Shown here piece by piece: positions 1 through 21,654 of a stretch of 64,000 nucleotides of DNA. Source of the DNA: Mansonella perstans (Eukaryota > Nematoda > Chromadorea > Rhabditida > Onchocercidae); NCBI GenBank assembly GCA_037074765.1, contig JBAMDO010000185.1, forward strand, positions 49,193-113,192, in the 5' to 3' direction. How positions within the stretch are numbered: the first letter of the stretch is position 1; each line of letters begins with the position of its first letter. Under the pieces are notes generated by a model. That model was given only the letters and a program-made list of their open reading frames with translations, had not been told where the DNA came from and did not search any database. The position numbers were made by a program, and so were the translations under genes.

Positions 1-493
1 GGCCTTTTTTTTTTTGGAAATTTTTAAGATTATCGTTTTTTATTTAGTTAATAGAAATCGTAGCATATTTTATTATGCCATATGTTATTATCTCCGGGAT
101 TCTATGCAAGCAGTATTATAGCATTGTCGAACAACATTCGATTTCCGAGCTCTTTTACGAGATATATTCCCGAAAGAATTGAGAAATGTGTTAAAGGCAC
201 AAAAAAAAAAAAAAAAAAAAATTCTAAACATCGTACGAACCAGTTCCCGTACACTGTAAACAAGAAATACACATCAAAGGGCTGAATGCCATTTTTAAGA
301 GAGTTCTGCAAAATGGAACAGGACTGACATGTGTGCATCAAAAATTTGTCCTTAATTTCAGAAAGTACAATTGAAAATCTACCAAAAATGAAAAATTCCT
401 AAATACTGTACAATTAATAGCAAATAAATTAGCAAAAATTTGGCAAACAAACAGTTTCACAGTTTAAAATATGGATTTCAAAAGTAAACATAC

Positions 494-673
494 CGCTTTA
501 ATTTCATTTTCATCCATTATCCTTCCCGAGCATTGCTGTTGTTCATCAGAAGGAATTGCTGACGACGTGGAAGATACTGTTTGACTATCTGCAGTGCCAC
601 TGTTACTCCTCCAACATCCAGCTCGTTTCAATGAGTGAAAGAGTTGCAAGGAACGAATCTGAGTTGCAAACAT
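494..673 (-). CDS. First coding exon of an unidentified gene (partial)
   Basis: Sixty codons run from an ATG at 673 down to a good splice donor (GCG|GTATGT, donor at 493-492), in phase 0. The N-terminus (MFATQIRSLQLFHSLKRAG) is basic, lacks acidic residues and is hydroxylated, which resembles a mitochondrial presequence. It is followed by a Ser/Thr/Gln-rich stretch and the end DENEIKA. Possible continuation lies near 230-320 (-), where two acceptor-like sites occur, but neither gives a convincing reading, so the rest of the gene may lie beyond the left edge. The exon faces the MBLAC1-like gene head to head across about 530 bp. The product is not recognised; the mitochondrial idea is inference from composition only. 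Confidence 0.5.
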
Positions 674-1203
674 CGAGCAAACACAGACCTTTTCTATAAA
701 ATAAATATACGAAAATGATCAAAAGTCATCAACTGTCAGTATCTAGCAACTATAATAGCCCAACTTCCCGCAATAATCAAAAACCATTATCTATTCAACA
801 ACGGAAAAAAAAAACTTCTAATAGTGACCAAAGGTCATCAACACCCATTTAACAACAAAATCTTATTCAGAAATGGCCAAAGGTCACCCACACCTGTTCA
901 ACAAAGCAATTTTACAGCAATCTGCCTCTAAGCTCAGATTTTAAAAATGAATAGCAAAGACTCAAAATTTAACGCATCTATTCTGGACCTTATATGAAAG
1001 CGTTAAATTTTGACAAATTGCATTAAATTTTGATAAATTTTCTACGGTGGTTGTTTTTTTTTTTGTTTTGGGCGTTGGTTGTTTTTTTTTGTTTTGATCT
1101 TTGGTTGTTTTTTTTTGTTTTAATCTTTAGTTGTTTTTTTATACCTTTCATCAAATATTTTTATTGTTTTACAAAAATTTCATACAATTCAGCGAGATAT
1201 TAT
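674..1203. promoter_or_regulatory. Shared 5' region between two divergent genes, with a trans-splice acceptor
   Basis: This 530-bp interval separates two divergent start codons (673 - and 1204 +) and should hold both promoters. At 1181-1192 the sequence CATACAATTCAG is an acceptor 11 bp before the MBLAC1-like ATG, with no coding exon upstream, as expected for an SL trans-splice site. Between 1057 and 1140 a GTTGTTTTTTTTTGTTTT motif recurs about three times. At 824-910 two diverged copies of a roughly 49-bp unit carry CCAAAGGTCA. No TATA box or other element can be named with confidence. Confidence 0.4.
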
Positions 1204-2583
1204 ATGACGAACAAATACCCAAAAATTTATGTGTTGTTGAATGGTTACTGTAGACGAGCGAAAAGAAATGGTTGTTCAGAAGCATCCGGTACTGTAACAT
1301 TGATTTTAACTGAAAGGAGAAAAATCCTGGTGGATTGTGGTGATCCATGGAATGGTGCATGCATTATTCAAGGTTCGTCGTTTTTTTCCTTTTAATTGAA
1401 AATTATATTAAAATTATAGGTTTGAAAAAACTTTACTAAAATTTAAAGATATCGAGACTCATGATTTAAAGTTGCGAATTTCGAATATTGATATTAATGA
1501 TTACAGAAATATGTTACAGCAAGTTATCGGCGTTTTTTGTGCATCAATACGATTTTAAATTTACTGGAAACATACACAGTCATTATATTTTACTTAATTT
1601 CTTATTTGATGTAGTGATATCAAATGACAGTTGCTAATTAAGCACCACATTTTGACCAGCGATTTTCATTAATTACAAATACGTTTGAAGATTCTTACAT
1701 TTTTGGAGCAATTTTGGAACTGATCAAAAGATTGAATAAATAATCATTTTATACTTTTGGGTCACGAATTTTTGCAGCACTTTCAAAATATTCGTTGAAC
1801 TGTGATGACATTACCGATCTAATAATAACTCATGGACATAGTGATCATTGTGGTAATTTATCACTTTTCCAGAAAGCTAAAATTTATATGGGTGATGATG
1901 TGGCCGAAAATGATATTTATGAAATTTGGACGGTACAGTTAATTATTCTGTTTTGTTATTCCATCAGGAAGATTTTGTCCATATTTTTTTCAACAATGAC
2001 ACACTCCTCACGATTAGATGATGGAAAAAGTAATGTTCCATCTTCCTTTTCTTTTTTCCTGAAATTCCCTTATATACTTTTATAAAAAATTAGTTTAGAA
2101 AAACTTTCTTTAAAATTCTAAAGGGTGGTATAATTAATTGATAGAGTGAAGGATGCTGATTTACTTAACTTAATATTATTCTATTATATTATATAGCTAA
2201 GTACTTGTATAATTTATTATTTTGCAGGGTATTTGGACATTAGATAATTCTGTGCAAATAATGCCAACTCCTGGACATACTGATCATGATCGTAGTGTCA
2301 TAGTGTTAGGCACTGAATATGGAACAGTTGCTATTGTAGGTGTGTAAGCGATTTTTGTTTTTTATGATGATGGAAGAAGAAAAATTTTATCGGAGGAAAA
2401 AAATTATTTTTCAAAAAACTTTTAGGTGATATTTTTGAAGAGGAAAATGATGATGATAGCTGGAAAGAAAACAGTAAGTATCCGGAAGAGCAACAGAAAA
2501 GCCGTGAAATAATATTAAATAAAGCAGATTGGATTATTCCTGGACATGGTGGAATGTTTAAAAATAAATTAAAAACAATTTAA
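1204..2583 (+). CDS. Metallo-beta-lactamase domain protein, MBLAC1-like
   Basis: Four exons: 1204-1372, 1778-1932, 2228-2339 and 2426-2583, joined in phases 1, 0 and 1, giving 197 residues. The metal-ligand set of the metallo-beta-lactamase fold is complete: THGHSDH (H75, H77, D79, H80), PTPGHTDH (H125), GDIF (D147) and PGHGG (H186). An N-terminal strand containing ILVDCGDPW precedes them, as in the family. The product should be a soluble two-metal hydrolase. Human MBLAC1 is about 266 residues, so this is a compact version. In C. elegans the related SWIP-10 acts in glia to limit dopamine-neuron activity; orthology to it is not shown here. The start is the first ATG after the acceptor at 1191-1192. 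The fold is certain; the substrate is not. Confidence 0.88.
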
Positions 2584-5500
2584 CTTTTCATTCTCATATG
2601 ATGACATTTTTCTAGCATTGTGTTGAAGGTTAATTTGAATGTTTGACCGGAAGCTGACTTATTGCTTCTGATAACTGACAAACTTATCTGCTATTCATGT
2701 ATAAACGCATACGTATGAACAATATAAAAAGTATTTGAATAGGTTACAGATATCACCTAAACATGTAGTAAGTAGTCAGCAGGAAAAAAAAAAAAACATT
2801 TGGCTCTTTCCAAATTTTAATTCCTGTGCAAAGTAATAACTGTTTACGCTGGTGTCATTGACAGGTTGTGCTACTGTTATTTGATTACCTTGTTTATTAT
2901 TACTTTGTTTACAATCATTTCACCATTTTGCATATTAACACTTTATTATTTATTTACATTTACTATTTATTATGTATTTGAATATTCATTGTTTTGTAAT
3001 TACTACTACTAATACTGTACCATACAATATTGCATAACTCCCATATTAGTTCATTTTCAATTGATTCACTAATTATTTATCTCAATTTATAAAAAAATCT
3101 ATGTATAAGCTTATTTTGATCAATTGTGCCATTAAAGTGAAAGAAATCAGCAATAAAATGCTTTAAAAAAATATGTAAATTTAAAGCTTAATGCAATCAG
3201 AGTGAGTATGAACATGGTTGTTGTTGATGATTTTTACTTCCTTTTTCCTTTTTTTTTTTTTTTTTTTCGTTTGGTGTAAAACCGATCAATTTCACATTTA
3301 GTTGAATGCATTCTTCACCATTTTGTCCATCAAACCAATCTTTTTCCCAAGTAGCAATTTTATTTTATTAGTTTGTTTTTTGAAATTAATTAAAAAGTGT
3401 TTTTGTATGACCGATGTTGATGCATTTCATATGTATATACATTAAAAAAAAAAGCCAAATGAACTTCTTTCATTTCTATATTATTTATAATTTTCCTTAT
3501 TCAGTTGTATTTTTTAAAATTAATTCAATTACAAATGTAAGATAGATTTCTTACACATGCCTTTCTCATTCACTCCCACTCATTCTATTTATGCAAAACT
3601 TGAACATTAGAAAATAATGTAATTCCAGATTAGATGGATAAATAGAACGTAGCTATTCGTTTAATTAAAAAACAGCAATTTTGTCTGTTGAAATATAGGT
3701 TATACTGATCGTATAATAATTTGATTTCCTTAATTTGAATCATATAATTTGGCTTTTTTTTTTTTTTTTTTGAAAAATCTTTAGTTAGCTTACATATTGA
3801 TAGAAGTTTTATTAGTGAATTATTGAGAAATAATATTGTATGAAAAAAAATTTTTGCATATATTCTTAAATGAAAAGATATGAAGGAAATTTAACAGAAA
3901 TTATAATTTGGATAATGTTATGACGGGCATTTCAAGTAAATAATTTCCCACTTCGTTCTTTTTATTAAAAAGCACATAGTAAGCTTATTTGTACGATAGT
4001 AATGCTTTAAATGAGTTATTCAGTTACGGATTTCCAACTTTTTATTTGCTTCAGTTTGTTTTCCAGCTAATTTAGTGACCTTTATTTTGTGACTCATACT
4101 CTTAGCCATTTGATATAAATTATTAAAATTTGCTTCGAGAATATCTGATCGGGATGAAATTCACTAAAGCAATTTTTTTACCATAAACTCAAATTATAGC
4201 TTCTATCTACCTACAACAATAGCCTTACTCTTTAAATTTATACGGTAAGTACAGTAGACCTACCATTTCAGTGAAGTACAGTGAATAAATTACAGTTTGT
4301 AAGGGATACAAATTATAGTTGTTTTCACCATGTAATAATAGGCATATATTTGAAATTTATGGTTAATGCAAATAAATTTGTACTTCAAAGTCGGCACGGT
4401 AAATGCGCAACAGTTCTGACTTGCAATGGTAAAATTCATGCGATGACGACAGGAAATGTGCTATTTCAAAGTTGATATGATAAATAGAAAAAATTTACAA
4501 AGTTTTGCAGGTAAGACAAATTATAATTGGCAACAACAGTCCTGTATTTTAAGGCTGATACGATAATAGTGCGGTTGGTAGGCCTAGCACATTTGTTTTT
4601 TGAGGAATGGGATCAAAATGTGGCATTAGTTGATGATGGCGTGAAATTGTGCTACTAAATTTGAAATTCTTTGCTTCTGTATTTTTTAAAGAATTTTGAA
4701 TTTTTAGTAGTTTAGATTGTGCTGTCTGCTACTCTCTTCTTCTATTCTTATCTTTCATTCTCTTTCTACTTATACGATAAAAGAATAGGTGTTTAGTGGT
4801 ATCCTTTAGCAGGTTGGTTTATTTTTTTTTTATTTGTGGTTAAATTATTTTACAAAAGGAAAAAATGAAATATATGACTGAGAATAAGTTAAATTGAATT
4901 GAATTAAACAGAAGTAAAATGAAAAATTTGTCTGTTATTTGTTTTTATAACTGTCCAAAAGTTAACTGTTTCCGGTACTATTTTTGATTTGTAAAGTTTT
5001 GAGTTTTTTTTTTCTGTTTGAATTTTATAAATAATGGCTTAGGCAGTTATAAATAATAAGTCTGATAATATTGCTATTAGAATAAAAAGTGTAATAATAA
5101 ATAATGGCAAAATTGGAAAGCCAATGTGGAAATTGATAAAAGACAGTTGAAATTGATAAAGCATTAAGTCTGATAATATAAATTTTTAGCCGCATATTAT
5201 CAAATATCCGGCTAAACGATTTATCATTGAAGGATTATGAACATTACGTCAAATATATAACGATGATTAAGTGATAGATTAGAATAGGTGATCAATTTTG
5301 ATAATAATGACTGGTAAACTAAGTAACTAGTTTTCCATGAATACTCATTCATTATTATTTTAACACTGCTAGTCCAAATAAGTGGTGATGTGAAATAAAT
5401 GTTAATTTTCGACGAACTGAAGTACTTATATTGAAGCACTAATTAACTAACCAGTTAATTATCATGCTAATTAATATCTCAACGTTATTAGGTTACTAAA

Positions 5501-6330
5501 TATCGAGGTTAATGACTTTACCAAAAAAGATGATTTTTGAAATTATGATGATTTAAATATGCCTCTTCACAGTACACGCAGCTATTCACTCTTCGTTTTT
5601 ATTGTTTAAATAGTTGAGGAAAATAAATTATTATTCAAAAAATTCCCATAAAAAAAAAAAAAATTGGCATAAATGACATGTTGATTTGATTTGATTTCAG
5701 ACATTAATTCTGTATTTTTATTTGTTTTTTTTTTTTTTTTTTTTGCTGATTTATTAGCATTATTGATAAGTATTGTTGTGATTAAAAAATGTTTTGTTTT
5801 GTTCACATGTTTCGTACTTTTTCCGGTCATATTTTTTTTTTTTTGAGCATTTTCTATTTACATTTTCAATTTACAATGATGCTAACTGAGCGCTAACAAT
5901 AAATTTTCATTTCTGAGGTTTTAGATCTCTTTTTTGTTTATAGTATTTTGTTTATTGTGTATATATGTAGTACTGAGTGTAGAGAATTGTGAGCTTACTG
6001 GACTTAGGATTTTTTGTGAGACTTAGTTAAATGGTGAGAGAGAAAGATGTGCGAAAGAATGGAGAAAAGCATATAAATGTAGGAGATGATATCGTAACGT
6101 AGATAGAAATGTCATTTTGTAAATAATTGAATTTCTATACCAACAAATGTACATGCTGGCGTTATATAATTGTAAATAATGTATCTACAGCATGAATGTA
6201 AACGTATACATAATGCTTATTAGTATTTGTTTACGAGAATATACATAAAAAGATATATTTTATGTTTAGCAGTGTTCTTAAGAAATGCGCATATTAAATC
6301 AATAATAGAAAACAATATTTGTTTTATTGC
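2584..6330. other. Intergenic region without a recognised gene
   Basis: About 3.7 kb of AT-rich DNA holds the 3' UTR of the MBLAC1-like gene (an AATAAA is at 3152-3157) and the upstream region of the ACK-like kinase. Poly(T) runs occur near 3248-3267, 3755-3770, 5727-5744 and 5831-5844. Short open frames here lack good splice borders or recognisable motifs. The spacing is far larger than in nematode operons, so the kinase is probably transcribed on its own. Confidence 0.5.
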
Positions 6331-6332
6331 AG

Positions 6333-6335
<3 letters not shown>
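6317..6335 (+). other. Putative SL trans-splice acceptor abutting the ACK start codon
   Basis: TTTGTTTTATTGCAG ends at 6332 and the ATG of the ACK-like gene begins at 6333, with no 5' UTR between them. An acceptor directly against a start codon is typical of nematode spliced-leader trans-splicing. A conventional upstream non-coding exon cannot be excluded from sequence alone. Confidence 0.6.
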
Positions 6336-16383
<10,048 letters not shown>

Positions 16384-19300
16384 TAGACAGGATAATTACA
16401 TGATTACGAGACAGTAAAGATGTTATTAGAATTTCGAAGATTGTTTTTTTGTTTTTTCATGTGTATTCTAAAGCTTATTTATAAAATCTTACATGTTTTA
16501 AAGAGCTTTCAGTGATAGTCTTGTGTTTCTCGTAACAGAGTGTTGTCAGTTATAATTTCCAGATCTGTGTTATTTTTTTTTTTTTTAAATCTCTCGATAT
16601 TGTATCACTCTGCTATTTATTATAATGCATAGTGATGTCACCACCCATTTTCTGATGGATCTTGACTCTCTCATCTAAACTTTTGCCTTTTTTGAGTTTT
16701 ATTTTAGGAAAATCAAAGTTTTCCTTTGGAATTTTATTTAAGGAAGTTTGCATTAGCTCAAGGTAAGTTTCGGAAATATTCCTTTGATATTTTATATTCA
16801 TGTGTCATCATGCTCGTCTCTGCATCAAATTTTCTATAAGTCGTTTGAAAGCATAATTTGCATTTCAATTTCCAGTGCTCCTTACTTTACGGTTAGATAT
16901 TTTTTAGTTCAGGTAGTTTTTACGTATATTATTCGTACTATAGTTACTATTTTTATTACGTGCTTAACTACTTTCACTGCTTAACTGTAATAGGTAAATA
17001 ATAGATTAGTCGAAAGTTGCATGCATCTCTACTGTTATTACATTATCTTTCGGATAATGAATGGATAACGAAAATACGATGAAATCTATTGATCTATGTT
17101 TTATAAAACTGATCATTAAATTTAGATCCCTGGAAGCGTCCATTTCTCTCAACATTAGAAAAATTTAGTTGTAGCGGGGAATGTTACAGTAAGTTATGCT
17201 TTTTTTCACTATTGTATTAGCTTACGTATCTCTTTTCATTGCTTTATTGTTAGTGACTTTCAACTTCATGACTCTCATCTTTTCCTACTTTATCATTTTT
17301 ATGTGTTCCTTAACTTATCTGTAGTATATTTGTTCCAATAAGGATGGTTGTTCGATCATTCACTGCAAAATATCTTTCACAGATTCTTCACAGTCTTGAT
17401 CATATAAACAAACTGTTTTACATTATTTCTTTTAAGTTAGTTTATGTTCATTGGTTAACATCTTATAGTTTGGCCAATTAATTGGTTATGTTTTGTCTAC
17501 TTCCTTGAAATTTCAAGCACTATCAACTTATATCTAACTTTGCTACTAATTATAATACTTATATTGCTTTCGTTGTATGTTAAAGTGCATCGCTGTTCAT
17601 GCAAAATTTTCATTTTTTCTTTGGACTTTTTTTCGAAAAAAAAAAAAAAAAAAACAACTGAAAAGAATGTAACAAAAGTTCCAATCGTAAATCATAATGA
17701 TACAGCACATTTTGTGGCATTTTTCTGGAGCTATGCAACCTTTTTCTTTTCTGTGCAAATTTTCTTAAATCACTTAGTTATTTAGCGAGCTTGCATGAAA
17801 TTTATAAAATTGACTAGTAAATTTACAGAATTACAGAATAGTCAGAAATTTGTGAAGAATACTGCGCTATGCAGTGTTAAAAGTTACTTTTTTGTGATTT
17901 CTAGTAGCTACTGAAAATTGTTTCTAAATATATCAAGGCTTGGATACCGTAGTGAGCGTAACAATGGTAATTCGATGACATCTATACGGATATGTGGATT
18001 TGGTATGTTAACCGGTGAGTATCAGTCATTGCCAAAATTGTTCCCGTTATACGAAGGAAATTCTAGCTGTAATTTTGCTTATAAATGATATCGGTGTTTC
18101 GAATAAGGAGACCTATCTCTGCACTTCCAGTTGCTTCATTAAATTTTTCTGGAGATTTTGATTCTGTTATCAACTGACTGTTGCTACTTATTACATGTTG
18201 CGTTAAAATTTTTAATAGATGAATTATCCAGCTTGCTGTTTTTATGGGAATTTAGGCAGCAGTAATTTGTGAAAATCAGATATATACGTTTACCTGAAAA
18301 CTGAAAAAAAGCCTAATATTCTCTTCGAGACAATATAAATGTGTCACAGCATATAGGAAAAAATAAAGAAATCGGAAGGTATTCAAGTACAACAAGTAAT
18401 AGGTAATCATTGATTCATTTAGCCCTGTGATATGGGCCTGTCTTTACCTGAATATTAAAATATAAAGAAGTCGGGATAGTGATTACTCAATGCTAAATAA
18501 GTAGCAAGTTGAGGCGTTTTTCCTCTCATCAAATTTAATTTTTTTAGAAAAGAAAAAAGCAATATCATTGTGAACAAAGTATTCCCAGAGCTGGTTGGTT
18601 CATTATTGTCTTTTGAGTAATGTTTCTACTGGAAGTTTTGTGAATTTAAGAAATAAAAGGGCGAATTGAAATATCAAGCAAAATTTTGTTGTTTCTGTTA
18701 TTATTGCTCTAATTGTTGTTCTTGTTTAACTGATACAAATTTAACCATACATGTTTATTTGAAAAACGAAAAAAAGTTATTAATTACATTTATCAAATGT
18801 TACGCAAAATATTTATTGTTAAATAAGAAAAGAAAACAAAGGAATTTGAATATCACTGAACAAATATTCTATCAAAAAAGGTTGTCCAACATAAGTTTTT
18901 CTTAAAATTTATTTTCATTTTCGATAATTTATTTTTTGTTTTAAATAATTTTCTCAATTATTAATTTGAGAAAAAAAATATATATATACATGTGTAGAGT
19001 TTGTGAAGTTTTCCTAATAGTTAACCATTCTTCTGAAATGTTAGTACTATTCCAGGCTGAGCATTTTCCTCTTTTTTGAACTAAAAAAATAAAAAGATAA
19101 TTGGTTAAATTACAGTTAAAATTCTACAGTAATGATACTGTAGAATATTTCATAACAATACAAACATTACTTAACCTATTTTCTCTTACTTACATTCATA
19201 TTTATTTCTATTAGCTTATTAAATTTTATATTTTATCTATTAAGTTATTTCAAATTTTACTCCCATTTATTCTAATTTCATCGCTCTTTTGTCATTTTAT

Positions 19301-19663
19301 TGTACCAATCTGCAATTTCTTTAGATCGGAAACTTTTGCTGGCTATTATTAAAAACAAAGTTAAATAGTTAATTCTTTCATTCATTTATTTCTACAAAAA
19401 TTATTTCCTTGGATATTTGTTATCAATCGATGATAAATCTTTTAAAAAATAGAAAAAAAAAAGCTATCGTATCATTTAGCATTGATCACTTACTACTATA
19501 GCATTAAATCTATGGTAGTGTGTGAAGAGGAGAAAACCGGAAAAGCGGAAAATAAAATTTCAAATGCATTTGAGAATTTTTCAGGATAAAAGCAAATAGC
19601 AAAAAGAAATATAAGGAAATTTGAATAACGGTATTATTAAGTTATTGTGATTCCGCGTAAGCG
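16384..19663. other. Intergenic region, 3' UTR of ACK and 5' region of the small membrane protein
   Basis: About 3.3 kb without a supported gene. A 50-odd-codon open stretch at 17930-18090 (+) is a little richer in GC than its surroundings but has no clear start or splice partners. An acceptor (GAATTTTTCAG, ending at 19584) lies 79 bp before the ATG at 19664 and may be the trans-splice site of the next gene. A run of A lies at 17637-17654. Confidence 0.4.
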
Positions 19664-20149
19664 ATGTCAAAGGTGGATCCTGGTTCGCAAACACCGCTTG
19701 ATTCAACGAAGACGCCCACTTCCCCTGATAGTAAAAATATCAAGAAAGCCGAAAAAACACTAGATTTTGAAACTGTGGGATCAGAGAATATTGGCTTGGT
19801 ATTGTAGTATTTTTTATTTATATAGCAAAAAAGATTTTTAAAAATAGCTCAAATAATTGTCATCTAATTTGAGCAATAATTCAAAAATTTAGATTTCTGT
19901 TATCTTTTTTTGTTTCAAATTCAATCATTATCGTTATTTGAGTAATTAAGAAATGGAATGATTTGCGAAATAATATTCCAGGAGCAAAGATTAGGATTTG
20001 TAGAATGGATATATTTGATACTGGATCGTGAATGCACGCCAGTACTTTATGTTTATTTTGCCAGTATTGCTATACTTGCCGTTATTACTACGGGTATCAT
20101 TATTATCGTTGGTTTACAATGTAATTGGAATTTCGTTGCTATAGACTGA
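19664..20149 (+). CDS. Small single-pass membrane protein, unrecognised
   Basis: Two exons, 19664-19798 and 19982-20149, join in phase 0 to give 100 residues. Residues 1-45 are polar and disordered, with several Ser/Thr-Pro pairs (QTPLDSTKTPTSPDS). Residues 46-65 hold a short amphipathic stretch (GFVEWIYLILDRE), residues 66-90 form one strong hydrophobic helix, and the tail is about 10 residues (QCNWNFVAID). There is no signal peptide, so the N-terminus is probably cytosolic, with the helix acting as a tail-type anchor. Donor (TTG|GTATTG) and acceptor (AATATTCCAG) are reasonable. I know no family for it. It converges on the receptor kinase gene, separated by the ATT repeat. Confidence 0.62.
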
Positions 20150-20854
20150 AAATAGTAAAAGAAGAAGAAATTTGCATATTATTTTCTTTATCTATTGTGA
20201 ATTTCATGCTAAGTACAGCAAAATAATAATTACTGTAAAAGTTAAGTAACTTGGTTGCCGCCGACGTTACCAAAAAATAATTTGCAAATATAAATAACGT
20301 AGTCTTAAATATCTGTGCAACATCAGTTTCCCGTGTCCGTAACATTTATTCATAATTCACATGAATCGAAATTCCATTTTTTTTTTTTTTTTTGCACTGG
20401 TAACACTTCCCAACGATGCATTCTAATATAATAAACTATGATAAGGATATGCTTTTTTTTTGTTGTGAAAAATTTCAAATCATCGCGTTAATCGCGGATC
20501 TTGTTTCATGCTCCTGTATTTGTTTGCTTAACCATAATTAAAATTTCCTAACTTTTTATTAGCTTTATCTTTTGACAAATAATGTTTCTGATATTTTATT
20601 GGTTTTATTGAAATGAGACTGCAGCGCGAAAATTGAATAATACATAGAAAAAAAAGCTAATAATCACTTGTGGAAACCAGTATTGAATTCAATTCAGTGA
20701 AAAAATACGACAAAATCAGTACTGCGGAGTTGTTTTGGAAGGTTTAAAATTGGTTGATTGACATTAGCAACCCAGTGAACAACTCCGGCAAAATGTATTA
20801 ATTCATTGTAAGCAAAGAGTTTCGCTATCTTATGGTCTTTTCTACCGTCTCTTG
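20150..20854. other. Intergenic, 3' UTR of the small membrane protein
   Basis: About 700 bp of AT-rich sequence without a supported gene. It includes a T run at 20378-20393 and grades into the ATT microsatellite. Confidence 0.4.
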
Positions 20855-20971
20855 TTATTATTTATTATTATTATCACTATATTATTATCATTATTATTAT
20901 TATTATTATTATTATTACTAATTATTAATTATTACTATATTATTATTATCATTACTATATTATTATTGTTA

Positions 20972-21012
<41 letters not shown>

Positions 21013-21073
21013 TACTATTATTATTATTATTATCATTATTATTATTATCATTATTATTATTATTATTATTATC

Positions 21074-21111
<38 letters not shown>

Positions 21112-21451
21112 TATTATTAATTACTATTATTATTAATTACTATTATTATTATTAATTACTATTATTATTATTAATTACTATTGTTATTATTAATTACTAT
21201 TATTATTATTAATTACTATTATTATTATTAATTACTATTATTATTATTAATTACTATTATTATTATTAATTACTATTATTATTATTAATTACTATTATTA
21301 TTATTAATTACTATTATTATTATTAATTACTATTATTATTATTAATCACTATTATTATTATTAATTACTATTATTATTATTATTATCATTATTATTATTA
21401 TTATTTTTTTTTTTTATCATTATCATTATATTATTATTATTAATATTATTA
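20855..21451. repeat. Long ATT/TTA microsatellite
   Basis: Nearly 600 bp consist of ATT/TTA trinucleotides with scattered single-base variants (ATC, ACT, AAT). The open frame of Ile and Leu codons across it is an artefact of the repeat. It lies about 200 bp beyond the stop codon of the receptor kinase, between two convergent genes. Confidence 0.95.
21135..21381. repeat. 19-bp higher-order tandem repeat inside the ATT array
   Basis: The unit AATTACTATTATTATTATT recurs with an exact 19-bp period. The AATTAC anchors fall at 21135, 21154, 21173, 21192, 21211, 21230, 21249, 21268, 21287, 21306, 21325, 21344 (variant AATCAC) and 21363. One further anchor, 16 bp upstream at 21119, marks the ragged edge. 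The near identity of the copies points to recent expansion. Confidence 0.9.
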
Positions 21452-21654
21452 GGATTCAAGAAATACATTTAACGAATTTCTTACAAGATGCAATGAATGG
21501 CATCAATCTTTTATAATTCAGAGTAGAAAAATGATTTTCGCTCAATTTTTAATATATGAGATAGAAAAATGTAGTACTTTTGGTTTAGTATGAAACTTTT
21601 ATCTAATTTTAAAATGTGAAAACATAAGTGGGTCAAATATGTTCATTCGTCCAA

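Noticed and set aside
17930..18090. Open stretch of about 55 codons (contains MTSIRICGFGMLTG)
   Set aside because: No good start context or splice partner, and no family resemblance; left as intergenic.
20852..21136. 94-codon open frame rich in Ile and Leu
   Set aside because: It is the translation of the ATT microsatellite and has no coding character.
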